Shown here: piece after piece, positions 32,400 to 43,441 of the stretch
Layout: every line of letters starts with the position of its first letter
How positions within the stretch are numbered: position 1 is the first letter of the stretch
NCBI RefSeq assembly: GCF_001642475.1
Contig: NW_019174103.1
Coordinates: forward strand, 1-46,356
Direction: 5' to 3'
DNA from: Fonsecaea monophora
Taxonomy: Eukaryota; Ascomycota; Eurotiomycetes; Chaetothyriales; Herpotrichiellaceae
DNA: 46,356 bases
Translations under genes and position numbers: made by a program
The notes under the pieces: model-generated
Seen by the model: the letters and a program-made list of their open reading frames with translations, nothing else
What the model was told of the DNA's origin: nothing
The model's database searches: none

Positions 32400-35300
32400 T
32401 TAAGAGAGATAACTACACTAGGAAACGACTACGCAGCCCTTACGGTAACTCTTACGGGAATCTAGGTATAGATCATGATCGATTCAGGAGCTAATTAAAG
32501 CTACGCGAGTACGGGTATAGCGGAAAGAGTAAGAAACTATAAAGTAAGGAAACTGCTTCCATACCCATTAAGAATGGCAGATGGACGGCTATTATAATGG
32601 ATTATAACAGAATTGAAAGAAATCCCATTAACGATTGAGTAACATTAAGAGAGAATCACTTTAGACATCACATCGATTCTAAGGTATAACGTGATTTTAG
32701 GAATAGACTGGCTTTAAAAGAATAACTTAATAATTAACTGGAGGACGAAGACGATTACATTCGCGGAAAGTAGTACCGCTAGAAGGGGGGACCGATCATC
32801 CTTAAAGGCCCTAGAAAGGACTGTTCTAGTGCGACCGATAGAGAGAACACTAGCTAGTACTATTATAGAAGAACTCCTAGCGGAATATAAAGACTTCGAG
32901 ATCCTCACGAAAGAAAGATAAGGCGAGGCAGCCTTACTAAAACATCAACTATAGGACTACGAAATCCCATTCGAAGAAGGAAAGACACTAACGCACTATG
33001 GAGGACTGATTCTAATGTCTAAAAAAGAAGAAGACTTCCTTAAAGACTATATCGAAAAGCATCTAGTAAAGAAGTTCATACGGCCGTTAGAATCGCCAAT
33101 ATCATACGGAGTCATCTTCGCGAATAAAAAGGACGGAGGATTACGACCTTACATAGATTATAGGAAACTTAACGTAATCACTAAAAAGAACCGCTACCTA
33201 ATACCTAGGATCGACGAACTATAGGATCGATTACTAGGAGTAAAGTAGTTTACGGTAATCGATATTAGAGACGCCTATTACCGCATACGAATGAAGGAAG
33301 GGGAAGAATGGAAAACAGCGTTTAGAACTAGATAGGGGTTATTTAAATACTAAGTAATGCCCTTTAGACTGACTAACGCCCCTACTACATTCCAGGCACT
33401 TATTAATGACACGTTGAGAGAATACCTGGACGAGTTTGTCGTTACGTACCTTAACGACATTCTTATCTTCTCTAAAACGAAAGAAGAGCACGTACAGTAC
33501 GTACGGAAAGTGCTATAAGTACTGAAGGAAAAGGACTTGCCCATTAAGCTAAGTAAATGCTAATTCTACGTCTATACGATAGCATTCCTAGACTATATCG
33601 TGTTAATAGAGGGACTTACGCCGAACCTAGATAAGGTAAGAGCCATCTAAGAATGGCTAATACTAAGAAATGTTAAGGAAGTGTAGATGTTCCTAGAACT
33701 TATTAACTACTATAGAAGGTTCATCGAAGGATTTTCAAAAATTACGATACCTCTGACCAATTTAACAAGGAAAGAACAAGAATTCTAATAGGACGAGAAG
33801 TGCGAGACAGCCTTTAACGAGCTAAAGGGACGGATAACCTCTACTCCTATACTTACACTCTTTAACCCGGAAAAAGAAGCGATACTAGAAACAGACGCAT
33901 CCGATGAAGCTATAGGGGCCTGCCTCACGTAGAAGGACGACTAAGGCCGATTACGACCTATAGCCTACTACTCGAGACGCATAACCTAACTAGAGTCGAA
34001 CTACGACATCCATAATAAGGAGTTATTAGTAATCGTCGAAGCGTTACGACAGTGGAGAGTTTACTTAGAAGGAGGTAAATATCCAGTTTAAATATATACG
34101 GATCATAAGAACCTTACATACTGAACTACGACTAAGGAACTTAACAGACGATAAGTTCGCTGGGTAGAGACGCTTACGCGATACGATTTCAGGATACACC
34201 ATGTTAAAGGAATAGAAAACGGCCGAGTAGATGCTCTAAGCCGAAGACCCGACTACATGAGAATAGTACAACCGAAACTAGATACCCTACTTAGGAGTAA
34301 CGGAGACTTACTACAGTACGGAGGACATGTGATGCTCGTAGTGATGGATATCGAGCTTATAGAAGAATAGAAATAAGAAGTATTAAGAGAAAGATATAAT
34401 AGTTAAATTATAGGATACCCTAGAATCGCAAAAATAATTAAACTAATCACGCGAGATTTCAATTAGAAAGGCCTTCGAAAAGATGTCGAAGAATACGTAG
34501 GCTAATGCGATACCTATAAGAAAGTAAAGAAAGATAGACATAAGCTATACGGGCTCCTGATGACGCCGTAGATACTAAATAGACTATAGAGCTTAATCTC
34601 AGTCGACTTTATTATAAAGTTACCGATATCCCGAGAGCCTCTTATAGGTAAGGAATACGACAGCATTATAGTAGTAGTCGATAGACTAACGAAATACGCC
34701 TATATGATACCATTTATAGAGAAAGCTACGGTAAAAGACCTCGCATACATATTTATACGAACGGTCTTTACCGAACACGGAATACTAGAAGAAGTTATCT
34801 TAGATAGAGATAAACTATTTACATTATAGTTCTAGTAATCGCTAAACGACCAGCTAGGGATAAAGCTAAAACTTTCAACAGTATACTACCTATAGACGGA
34901 TGGATAAACGGAAAGAATAAACTAGACATTAGAATAATACTTACGATGCTATATCAACTACGAACAGAATAATTAGGTACAGCTACTACTAACGGTATAG
35001 ATGGCCTTTAATAACAGTACAGCTATCATAGGGATCTCACTATATTTCGTAAATTACGGATACTACCCTAATATATTTAGAAAACTAGACGAAAAGAAAA
35101 AGATATCAGAAGAAGCCAGAATACAGCTAGAAAAAATGAAATAACTATACGAAATAATGAAAAAGGAATTACGGAAAATCGCAGAAAAAATAACATTAAG
35201 AGAAAATAAGAAAAGATCTAAGGGACTAGACCTTAAAGAAGGGGGGATGGTCTATATACGACGAAAAAACATCAAAATAAAAAGACTAAGCGATAAACTA

Positions 35301-35465
35301 GATTATACTAAGATCGGACTATATCGCATTAAACAAAAACTAGGACTAGTGACTTTTAAACTAGACCTACTAAAAACGCTAGGGATACACCCTACTTTCT
35401 ATAAATCTCTATTAGAACTATGTAATAATCTAAACGCTAAACTAGGACCCGTAGATATCGACTAA
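32400..35465 (+). pseudogene. pol pseudogene: protease, reverse transcriptase, RNase H, integrase
   Basis: The aspartic protease core reads MIDSGAN around 32475-32495. The reverse transcriptase can be followed from about 33010 (FIRPLESPISYGVIFANKKDG) to the catalytic box near 33447-33458. There the first aspartate codon is AAC, giving YLND, which is a G-to-A change expected from RIP. RNase H shows TDASDEAIGACL at about 33890. Integrase follows with a zinc-binding-like region and VDRLTKYAYMIPF, and ends in EGGMVYIRRKNIK near 35245. TAG and TAA codons are scattered through all domains. The frame ends with TAA at about 35463. About 1.7 kb between gag and the protease has decayed too far to assign. 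Confidence 0.85.
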
Positions 35466-35674
35466 GAAACCGGCGAACCGCTATATAAGATAGAAGAACT
35501 CGTAGACTTCTATCCCGCCGATTAATCTACCGGAGGATAAGATATATATCTAGTTAAATAGTTAGGATACGGAAGTGAAGAGAATACCTAGGAAGATAGC
35601 GGAGACTTACCTCTCAAATTAAAGAAAAAATACCACTAGAAAACCCGGAAAAAGAACGTTACTACTAACGGATC

Positions 35675-36302
35675 ATAAATTCTCCTAGGCGTTAGTAAAC
35701 CTAGTATTATTAAGGTTCAATACCGCACTCTAGTCTATTAAATCCGATTATGGGACGTCTTACTAAATAAACTCAGGCTCAGCTAGAGCTACCTCCTCGC
35801 CGGAAGGAATCTTGTTAAAAGTACTTAGCGCTTACATTTCTCTTTTTAATATATTACTGGAAAGATCATCTAACTTCGTAATCGACTCCTACAGCTCGGA
35901 ATCCTCCTCTTTAACACTAATAAGATCGGCCTCTAGTTCGGCTAGGGACCGCCTAGCCTCCACTAGGGTTTTCCGGAGCCGTGCGATTTCGCGGTGTTTA
36001 AGCCGGGACTTAGAAGATAGTTACTTCTTCTACTCCCTAATCTTTCGCAACTACTTAACGGAAAACGTTCCGTCACACTCTCTTCGGTACCGTAAGTATA
36101 CCGTATATTTCACACTCTACTCCCGAGAATAGAAATATACATCGCTATGAGCGGTACACTCTAAATACGTAACTATTACTTTATTTTCGTCGATCGATTC
36201 GATATAATCGGCAATCTCGTTTTAACGCTGTCGCTACGGGATAGGAGGCTTAGAAGATTTTAGGGGTTTCGGATTCGGTTTATGAACTCGGAAGACCTAC
36301 AT
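35675..36302 (-). pseudogene. Antisense accessory ORF of the Gypsy element (coiled-coil-like)
   Basis: Between the pol stop and the 3' LTR the reverse strand holds a decayed reading frame that starts at an ATG near 36302. Its few stops are mostly TAG and TAA. The readable part includes REIARLRKTLVEARRSLAEL and then a leucine/glutamate-rich stretch ending SITKLDDLSSNILKREM, which has the heptad character of a coiled coil. The complementary forward frame (35812-36132) is open only as a shadow: it is serine/arginine-rich and has no domain character. I do not recognise the protein; extra ORFs in this position are known in some fungal Gypsy elements. Confidence 0.5.
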
Positions 36303-36394
36303 GGTTAGCTATGATAAAGAGAAGGAGGGAAAGAGAGAAGACCACGATGTGGGCGATAGCTTACCTTAAGTACGTTGCGGATAACGAACAGGTT

Positions 36395-36407
36395 AAAGAG
36401 GGGGAAG
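36395..36407 (+). other. Polypurine tract of the Gypsy element
   Basis: A purine run (aaagagggggaag) lies immediately before the right LTR. That is where the plus-strand primer of LTR retrotransposons is expected, and it supports both the orientation and the LTR boundary. Confidence 0.75.
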
Positions 36408-36830
36408 TGTTACGAACCGACCTCTATGCGGCCACCCGGAGCCGTAGAGATAGGGAAGGTTAAGCGAGGATAGGTCAGCCTCGATGGTAAGGCTGACCTA
36501 AGATACGTAATGACTAAAAACGGAAATATATTATTATAGACGAAATACTATTATACGCTAAGGAGACGTAACAGCTGTAATACTATAATACCCAGACCTA
36601 CCTAGATAGGAAACCTACCTAGAGTATATAGCCAGCTAGATCCGCTTCTATAAGAAGCGTAGTTAACCTCGTTTATAAATAATCGAGTCCCTCTTAGTTA
36701 AAGTACTTTACGTATAGTGCCGTACACTATACTCTTAGTTTCGTCTCTACTACATCGCCTACTACTATATCACTAAGTAAACTACCTTGGGTTTACTAAG
36801 GACACCTCACGTGTGAAGTACCTCGTAACA
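36408..36830 (+). repeat. 3' LTR of the Gypsy element
   Basis: This 423-bp copy is collinear with the 5' LTR. At most differing sites it has TA where the 5' LTR keeps CA or TG, for example tctatgcgg against tccatgcgg, gatagg against gacagg and gttaac against gtcaac. The reverse also occurs (gacacctcacg here, gataccttacg there), so both copies were mutated independently. Confidence 0.93.
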
Positions 36831-37300
36831 CATTAACCTATTTTACCGACCTCCGAAAGAAGAATTTTAGCATTCCGTCTTAGAAGGGCGCTCTATATGT
36901 CTAAGACATTAGTATCCTAAAGCTAGTTAAGGACGACCCGGTACTACGTTACATTACCTAACTCACTACGATCCGCCCGACCTAAACTCTCGATAAGTAG
37001 AACCTATATCTAGATAAGTATCGGGGTATGTAGCGTTCGCGCTACTAGATCCCGGTCATGTATTTGACATAGGTCTGTAACCTGATCAAGAGAATGCCCT
37101 GGCTGTTTAAGGATAGTTACGACTCTAACTATACTATCCGTAAATGAGCTAACTTTACGACTATAGAAGACACTAACCGCGCCCTATTATTATTAAGGAC
37201 TAGAGCCGACTACGTCTCGGGTAAAGGTACTAAGACCTTTCCCTTTCGTACTACCGTAACGCTACCGTACCTTAACTAGGATGAACGTCGCTAACTAGGT
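36831..37300. other. RIP-damaged DNA upstream of the helicase pseudogene
   Basis: About 470 bp of TA-rich sequence with few CpA dinucleotides. It may include the 5' end of the helicase pseudogene, since readable acidic/leucine-rich coding character begins only around 37300. I cannot locate a start codon. Confidence 0.4.
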
Positions 37301-37554
37301 CTCGAAGAAGGCTAATCCGTATATAACTCTAACCCCCTAGTCGATGATAGCGCCGCCGTAGCCGCATTTAACGCCGACCCCGGTCCCTCGGACGAGTTTC
37401 TCGACTCGTTAGAATTAGACGCTATCGAGAGACTTCGCTAGGATAAAAACATAAAAGAGTATATCGCCGCGGGAGCGGATACTATCGACCTATTTATAAA
37501 CGCCTTCCGGATCTTAGACTCTATAGTGTATACCGTCCCCCTTCCTCCTCGGGC

Positions 37555-37618
37555 GGATAGGGATACTTTTATCTAGTCGCCTATTCGACTATCCGGCTAG
37601 ATAAAAGTATCCCTATCC
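37555..37618. repeat. Perfect 22-bp-arm hairpin inside a probable intron
   Basis: The left arm at 37555-37576 and right arm at 37597-37618 are perfect reverse complements with a 20-nt loop. The core phrase is gatagggatacttttatct. The hairpin sits inside the probable first intron of the helicase pseudogene. Survival of a perfect inverted repeat inside RIP-damaged DNA is notable. Confidence 0.85.
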
Positions 37619-38547
37619 TCTCCTACCCCTTATAAGCTTAACTCGGCTGACTATAGATATAGAATACTACGGTAGACCCGCGACCCTAACTTACGCCCGC
37701 CTAATAGCGCGTCTTTTTCTACTGGATGGTGCGGCATATTAAGGTCGTCTACGATAAGTTTTACGGCGGCGAAGACCCGGTTATATAGGCTACTACGACA
37801 TCCTACGCCGAGCGCGGCGTATAAGAAGAAGGCGAGAAGAAGGCCGACCCGACTAAGCCTTACTCGGTTCGATCGGCCGAACTAGATCGCTTACTAAGTC
37901 GACTAGCGTACGCGTCCATCCCGCTCTTAAGCTACGAGGAGGCTTATAAATACCTTAGGTTTACGGCCGACTTTAACGACCTAGTAGATCTCCGCTTTAT
38001 CGATAAAGACCCCCCTTATAAGAATCGCATAAAGAGGAACGGGGTGGAATCGAGCGTAGTCCTACTACCCTAGTAGATTCTCGGCATCGCTACCTAACTA
38101 ATCTACGAAAAAATCTTCGGCGGCGGCCTTAACGCGCTCGACTACGGTATAGGGAAGACTATTAAGGCTATCGCTACTATCTATTTCCGCGCGTTAGAAA
38201 TCGAGAGGGCCTAGGCCGCCGGCTAAGAGGTCGACACGCGCCCGACCCTTATCTTAACGCCCGGTCCGGTCTAGATTAAATGGTTAAAGGAACTACGGAC
38301 CCGATTTACCGGCATCGTCCGCTTCTACATCTTCTACGGGACCGATAAAGCTACTATATCCTCGGAGACCCGGGCCGCTCTCCTCCCTAGCGACTTAGTA
38401 AAAGCCCGCGTAGTTATCGATAAGATAGACTAGTAGGACGTTATCTTATCCGTATATGAAACCTTCCAGTCGCGTACCCTTATTACTTTACCGAGCGATA
38501 AGGCGTCCTCCGGTAAGTGTCGCCCCCCCTTTACCGCTTCCTAGGTA

Positions 38548-38614
38548 GATAGGGATACTTTTAGCCTACGGGACGGCGCGCCCGTAGAGCTATCTAGATA
38601 AAAGTGTCCCTATC
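38548..38614. repeat. Imperfect hairpin of the same family inside the 163-nt intron
   Basis: The left arm begins gatagggatactttta and the right arm ends aaaagtgtccctatc. An inner pair (cctacggg / cccgtag) closes a small GC-rich loop. It belongs to the same family as the hairpin at 37555 and lies wholly inside the intron 38513-38675. Confidence 0.8.
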
Positions 38615-40567
38615 TCTATCCTGACCCTCCTTACCCCCTTTCTCTAACCCCCTAGGGTCCCTAACCACTAACTAGTTTATATAGTAGAAGATAAAGACTA
38701 GAAAATCCGCCTAGCGACTACTAAACCGCCGACCGCCGACGCCTACCTACGCGAAGACGATTTAGTAGTTCGGCGTACTAATACTTCGGTTATTCGAGCG
38801 GCCGATAACGATGACGAGGAGTTCGAAGAGGAGCGTACCGATAAGAGTACGACCTACGGATCGGTCCTGAAGTACTGTTTTCGCGTCGTTATTCTAGACG
38901 AAGGCTATAAGGTTAAGAACTATTCGTCTCGTAACTACATCGCCGTCTAGCTGCTGTACGCTCCCATCGTCTAGGTCTAGTCGGCTATACCGGCCATTAA
39001 TCGCTCCGCTAACCTAACGGGATACCTTAATCTACTCTATATGGACCGCTACACCTCGGACCTTATAGCTCTAGACGGCTAGGACGACCTAGGCGAAAAT
39101 TTGACGGAACGCTACAGCTCCGAACTCTAGGAACGCATCTAGAAATACTACCCTAACTACGTCGCTAAGTATAAGGCGCCCTTATACGTCTTAGACCCCG
39201 TCCCGTTCTTCAGCTTATATAATAAAGGCTATATAGAAGGCATTACCGCCCTTAAGGTCCTCCGACCCCTCCTAGACCGCATCTAGTTAAGAATTACTAT
39301 AGCGAGCGAGGTTGACATTAGGGGGGGCCGTACGTTAGTCCCGGCTAAGTTTATCCCCGAATATAAGATCACTACCGTTAAACTGGACTTTAGTGCTTAG
39401 GAAGCTAAATAGTATAGGGTTATGTAGAACCGCCTGAAGGACTTTCTCTACCGCGGCGGCGCTTCCCGCGGCGCCACCCGTAGAAACCTTAAGGGCCTCG
39501 CCGTAACCTCCGGCCTCCGCGATATACGGATCTACCGCGTCATTTCTCTAGCTACTTTCGACATCCACTACGCGGTATAGGTAGAGGTAGAAGCGGCCCT
39601 CTATCTCCGCAGTACTAGTACCGGAAGCTAGTAGAAATCCTAGCGTAAAGACTACTAATCTATAGGACTGAGCACTAACTATAGGTTTAGTGAATACTTT
39701 AAGGCGACCTAACCCGACCCGACTCTCCCGGTCTACTAAGATCGTCTAGGATAGGCCGAGTACTAACTCGGTTAGTCGCCTAAGCTCTAATATAACTACG
39801 GCATTTTAGACGATTATCTATACGGTAGCGAGGAAGACCGGAGTAAGCTTATCCTGTTTATCTAGTAGCCTAAGGAATAGTATAGCGCGGCCGAGTTCCT
39901 TTATACCGTTAATGTCCCCTTTCTTATCTTATAGCCCGACCTAGAGCTCGAAGACCGTAACCGGATCCTACGTAACTTTAGTAACGATAACTACTCTAGC
40001 CGCGTACTTATCTATTCGCTACGGGCCTCCGCCTACGGGCTGAATCTGTAAAACTGCGCCCGTATGCTCATCATGTCGTACCCTGAAAATATATAATAGA
40101 TGGTGTAGATAGTGGGACGCGTCTACCGACTGGGATAGCGGCGCGTCTAGAAGGTCTAGGTATTGACTATTAACCATTCGTACGACAACTACCTCCAGGC
40201 TAACGCGGCCCGAAAGTTCCTAGCCTAGCTAGCCGGCGAGGCGGATATAAGCACTACCGAGCTTACCGAAGAGTAAAAGGAGTAACTATTTAGCTTCGAC
40301 TACCTAAACGACGAGGAATACGACTTATACTACGAGCGCCGCTAGGATAGTGCCATTATCGAGCTAGCGGACGCCTACACCTAGGCTATCCTAGGCTAGA
40401 GTTATTCCCGAGTTTTATAGCGTAAGGAGAACCTAAGCATACCTTAAAAGGACATTCCCATTACTACGCCTTAAGGTAACACTTCTTAGGACGATACTCT
40501 CTAGGGTAGTACGCCTAGCGGCCCCGCCGCTAGAACCGTAGGTACGTTAACTAGCCCGTCCTACTAG

Positions 40568-40626
40568 GTCTAGGGAGACTTTAGTCTAGCCGGCCTAGGC
40601 GCCATCAGATAAACGTCTCCCTAGAC
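40568..40626. repeat. Third hairpin, diverged
   Basis: Arms gtctagggagac (40568-40579) and gtctccctagac (40615-40626) are perfect 12-bp complements, extended imperfectly by tttagtct / agataaac. The layout resembles the two upstream hairpins. It lies 3' of the SNF2 core, where an intron is plausible but not proven. Confidence 0.65.
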
Positions 40627-41403
40627 TTAGTTAGATAATGATAGCCTAATACTAATACCGTTCCTAGTCTTATCGACCCCTAGATCCACTCCGGGATAGA
40701 CGCCGGTATAGACGTAGCTCGTATAACGTAACCCGTATACCCGGGATATATCTACGGTAGAAGACTTAGGTAAGTATTCGTACCCCGCGAGACCTTACCC
40801 CTTTCTAACGCTACTATAGTAATGTAGTAGAATCGGGCAGCCCTTAAATATAAATAGGTCTCTAAATCCGACATTTAACGTTACTAGGGTACTTAGATTA
40901 AGCTCTACCTAGATGCCGCCCTACATAACGGGGGCGTTTTTATCTATAATATGTACGACGGTATCTTAAGGGACTAGCGAGATAAACCCATCTACGCTAG
41001 CCGCTTCTTTTCTATCGATAGTAACTATCATTTAGTTAACTATTATAATAATCGCTATCTATATAAATACTACGATAACCGGTTTACTATCCTCCCGGTC
41101 GATAGCGACTCGGTTCGTTCCTAGATCGTAGAGCTTCTACCCGAGGACGACCTCGCGTCTAATAATAACTTTATCTAGTCTAATAATGTCCGATATAGGA
41201 TTAGCCGGGTTACTAGACCTCCCCCTCGATTTAGCCTAACTCTATCTACGGACTAGACCCGATAGCCTCTAGACTCGACCGGTACCCCGAAATCCCCTTA
41301 GTCTAACCGAATCTCGGAAGATAGCGATAATCCGTTTCTAGATTTTAAGGTCGTATAGACCTCGGTCGAGCTAGAGACTAATAACTCCGAGTTTAGTACT
41401 AAA

Positions 41404-41580
41404 GATCTAGACGCCTCTAAATATAAGTTCGGTAATGAAATTCTAGGCGCCTCTAAATACGGGTCCGGTAATGAAGATCTAGACGCCTCTAAACGTAGGT
41501 TTAGTAATGAAGATCTAGACGCCTCTAAACGTAGGGTTAGTAATGAAGACCTAGACGCCTCTAAAAGTAAGGCTAGTAAC
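41404..41580 (+). repeat. 36-bp coding minisatellite, about 4.9 copies
   Basis: Units at 41404-41439, 41440-41475, 41476-41511 and 41512-41547, plus a partial unit at 41548-41580, each begin gatctagacgcctctaaa or a close variant. The unit is a multiple of three and keeps the reading frame (EDLDASKxxxSN), so it expanded while the protein was still coding. Confidence 0.9.
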
Positions 41581-41820
41581 CCTAACCGGCCGTCTAAGCG
41601 CCCTCGCCTTAGTATACCATTAAATCGGTCATCCGTCTCCTAGAACGACGAGCCTCCCCCGTCCGGCTAAGGGGACGTCCCTATGTCGGACGCACCTTCA
41701 AGCGGGACTACCGATGTCGATAAGGACGATAAGATAACTAACGTCTTAACTATACCTGACATAATAAAGCGGAATAGTTTAGGGTTCTTTAACCGTTTAC
41801 GAGGTAAATATTAGTAACGG

Positions 41821-43080
41821 ATTAGGGGTATACGGGCGGCTAGATCGAGGCTAGCTATTAGACTTTAATACGGCTATATAGATCACTTAAGGGACTCGGA
41901 TGATACTTCATATATAAGGATTGGCCCTTAAGCCTAAGATCATAAATACGAATAGATAAAAGATGCTCGAGCTGGAGAGATAGATACGTTAGAGATGTCT
42001 AGATTAGATCGATTTCTAACTAGGAGATAAGACTTAAGCTAGACACATCCGCAGCTAGGAGATGCCCGGGCTAGATAGATATATAGATAGAGAGGTACTT
42101 AAGCTAGACATGTACCTTAGGAGATAGTTCTAGTGGAGGTCGGAGGTAGGTAGTCGAGCTCCTTATATATAGGTAGATAGAAAATGCTTAAGCTGGCCCA
42201 CTAGAGACTTCTTCTAGTAATCCATATAATATAATGATTATAACCGGGTAATAGATACAGTAGATATACACTCCAGACGTCTATAGGTACTCCCCAGGTC
42301 TATAGTAATGTATAGGGACCGATAATAGCGTACTCTATCCTATACGCGATACTTACTAAAGCGTATACCGAAGATAGATTTATAGTCTACGGCCCCCTAG
42401 TATATATATAGATACTTTTATCCCGCCGGTACTAATACGTACCTCTATATCTATATAAAAGTGTCACTATATACGCTAGAGGGCCGCGATAGGGATAATT
42501 TTAGAGTCATGTACTACATTCTAACGTATATAAAGGTAGGGCCCTATAAACGCCTAGAATTATATCTTTTAACGCGGTCTTAATTAGCCCGGTTAGTCCG
42601 CTACACTAGCTAGTCGATTTAAACTTTAACTCTAGCCATTCCTAGATAGGATTCCCTCCACACCTAGGTATCCCTCATTATAACGAGGAATAGTATGATA
42701 CCCCCCGCCCCGGACTCTATAGCTAAAGATAACGAGGGTATAGGTCCTAACTAGACGATGTAGTTAGGAGTTTAAGACTGGTTCTAGGCTCGCCTATAAT
42801 CGAGATAGTGATAATTTTATCTGGCTATCCCCTCGAGGGGGTTAGACCTCGCGTATTCGTATCCTCGCCTAGGTCGTTACTCGCCTATCCTACCCTACTA
42901 CCCCGTTAGCCTAGATAGGTACTATTAACTCGTATTACTATCTCGCCTTAGCGCGTAGTCAGGTATTTACCTCGCCTCCTCGCCTCCTTAATCTCTCCTT
43001 TCTTATTACTACTCTTATTCTACGACTAGGAATCTACTAAGTTAATAGCGAGCCTAAAGTATCCCTAGGAAGTATTAGTT
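41821..43080. other. RIP-damaged noncoding stretch with hairpins
   Basis: This region has no open frame and few CpA dinucleotides. A long imperfect hairpin at about 42390-42487 pairs cggccccctag with ctagagggccg at its base and gatacttttat with ataaaagtgtc inside, so it is a relative of the hairpins in the helicase pseudogene. Fragments such as gatagggataattttag (about 42489) and gatagtgataattttatctgg (about 42804) may be further half-copies. Confidence 0.5.
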
Positions 43081-43441
43081 ATGGAACTCAAGCTGAGTTC
43101 CGTCACGTGCACTAATAAACTTAGGGTTATTCATGCAAAGTTCCTTCATGCAAAGTTCTCAGCCACCATGTAAGCTTAGAAGCTAAAACTTTTACTATAG
43201 AGTCTACTCAGTCATTCAAGGTCGGCCCCTCGAATTCATTATGCCATCTTACTAGGTAAGGGCGTAAAGTGACGGTGGAAATTTGAGGTGGTGCAGGGGT
43301 CGGGGCAGGGGTGCGCGAGGCTAAGCGAGGCTACGCGACCGTGTGAATATTCGCAGCTCATACGCGTAGTACTGTCCAAAGGCATAGACTCATAGAATAT
43401 AACATTTCCATAACGAAGTTATTATCAAGCAGCTGTTCAGG
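43081..43441. other. Boundary from RIP-damaged to nearly normal DNA
   Basis: CpA and TpG become common again here. A palindrome, ggaactca / tgagttcc with a 3-nt centre, sits at 43083-43101. A 16-bp phrase, ttcatgcaaagttcct/c, is duplicated in tandem at about 43132-43161. The rest would be the 5' flank of the following reading frame. Confidence 0.5.

Larger units (their letters stand above)
29130..36830 (+). mobile_element. Ty3/Gypsy LTR retrotransposon, full length, inactivated by RIP
   Basis: Two 423-bp LTRs (29130-29552 and 36408-36830), each with TG..CA ends, enclose a gag-protease-RT-RNase H-integrase order typical of Ty3/Gypsy. A polypurine tract precedes the right LTR. Frames are broken by many TAG and TAA codons that arise from C-to-T or G-to-A changes, so the element cannot be autonomous. 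Hand alignment of the LTRs gave 25 differences, all transitions and mostly at CpA/TpG, with no indels. The flanks read gctgg on the left and catta on the right, so there is no 5-bp target duplication. I see no chromodomain. A reverse-strand accessory ORF lies between pol and the 3' LTR. Confidence 0.92.
37300..41820 (+). pseudogene. SNF2-family helicase pseudogene, heavily RIP-mutated
   Basis: Reading through TAG/TAA codons gives a SNF2-type ATPase. The region before motif I reads LIYEKIFGGGLNA, motif I is YGIGKT at about 38143-38160, and DEGYK at 38897-38911 is the DEAD/DEGH-box position. The C-terminal lobe holds LRASAYGLNL then NCARMLIMSYPENI, and IVGRVYRLG at about 40109-40135 matches motif VI. 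SNF2 proteins use ATP to move along duplex DNA and remodel chromatin. A 163-nt intron at 38513-38675 (gtaagt, actaactag) is supported because the frame is restored across it. A second probable intron spans about 37510-37654. Downstream a 12-residue repeat (EDLDASKxxxSN) is encoded five times, and the frame ends near 41815. Whether it was a host gene or cargo of a mobile element is unknown. Confidence 0.72.

Noticed and set aside
35812..36132. A forward-strand ORF of 106 codons inside the Gypsy element.
   Set aside because: Its serine/arginine-rich translation looks like the complement of the leucine/glutamate-rich coiled-coil frame on the other strand, which is the better protein.
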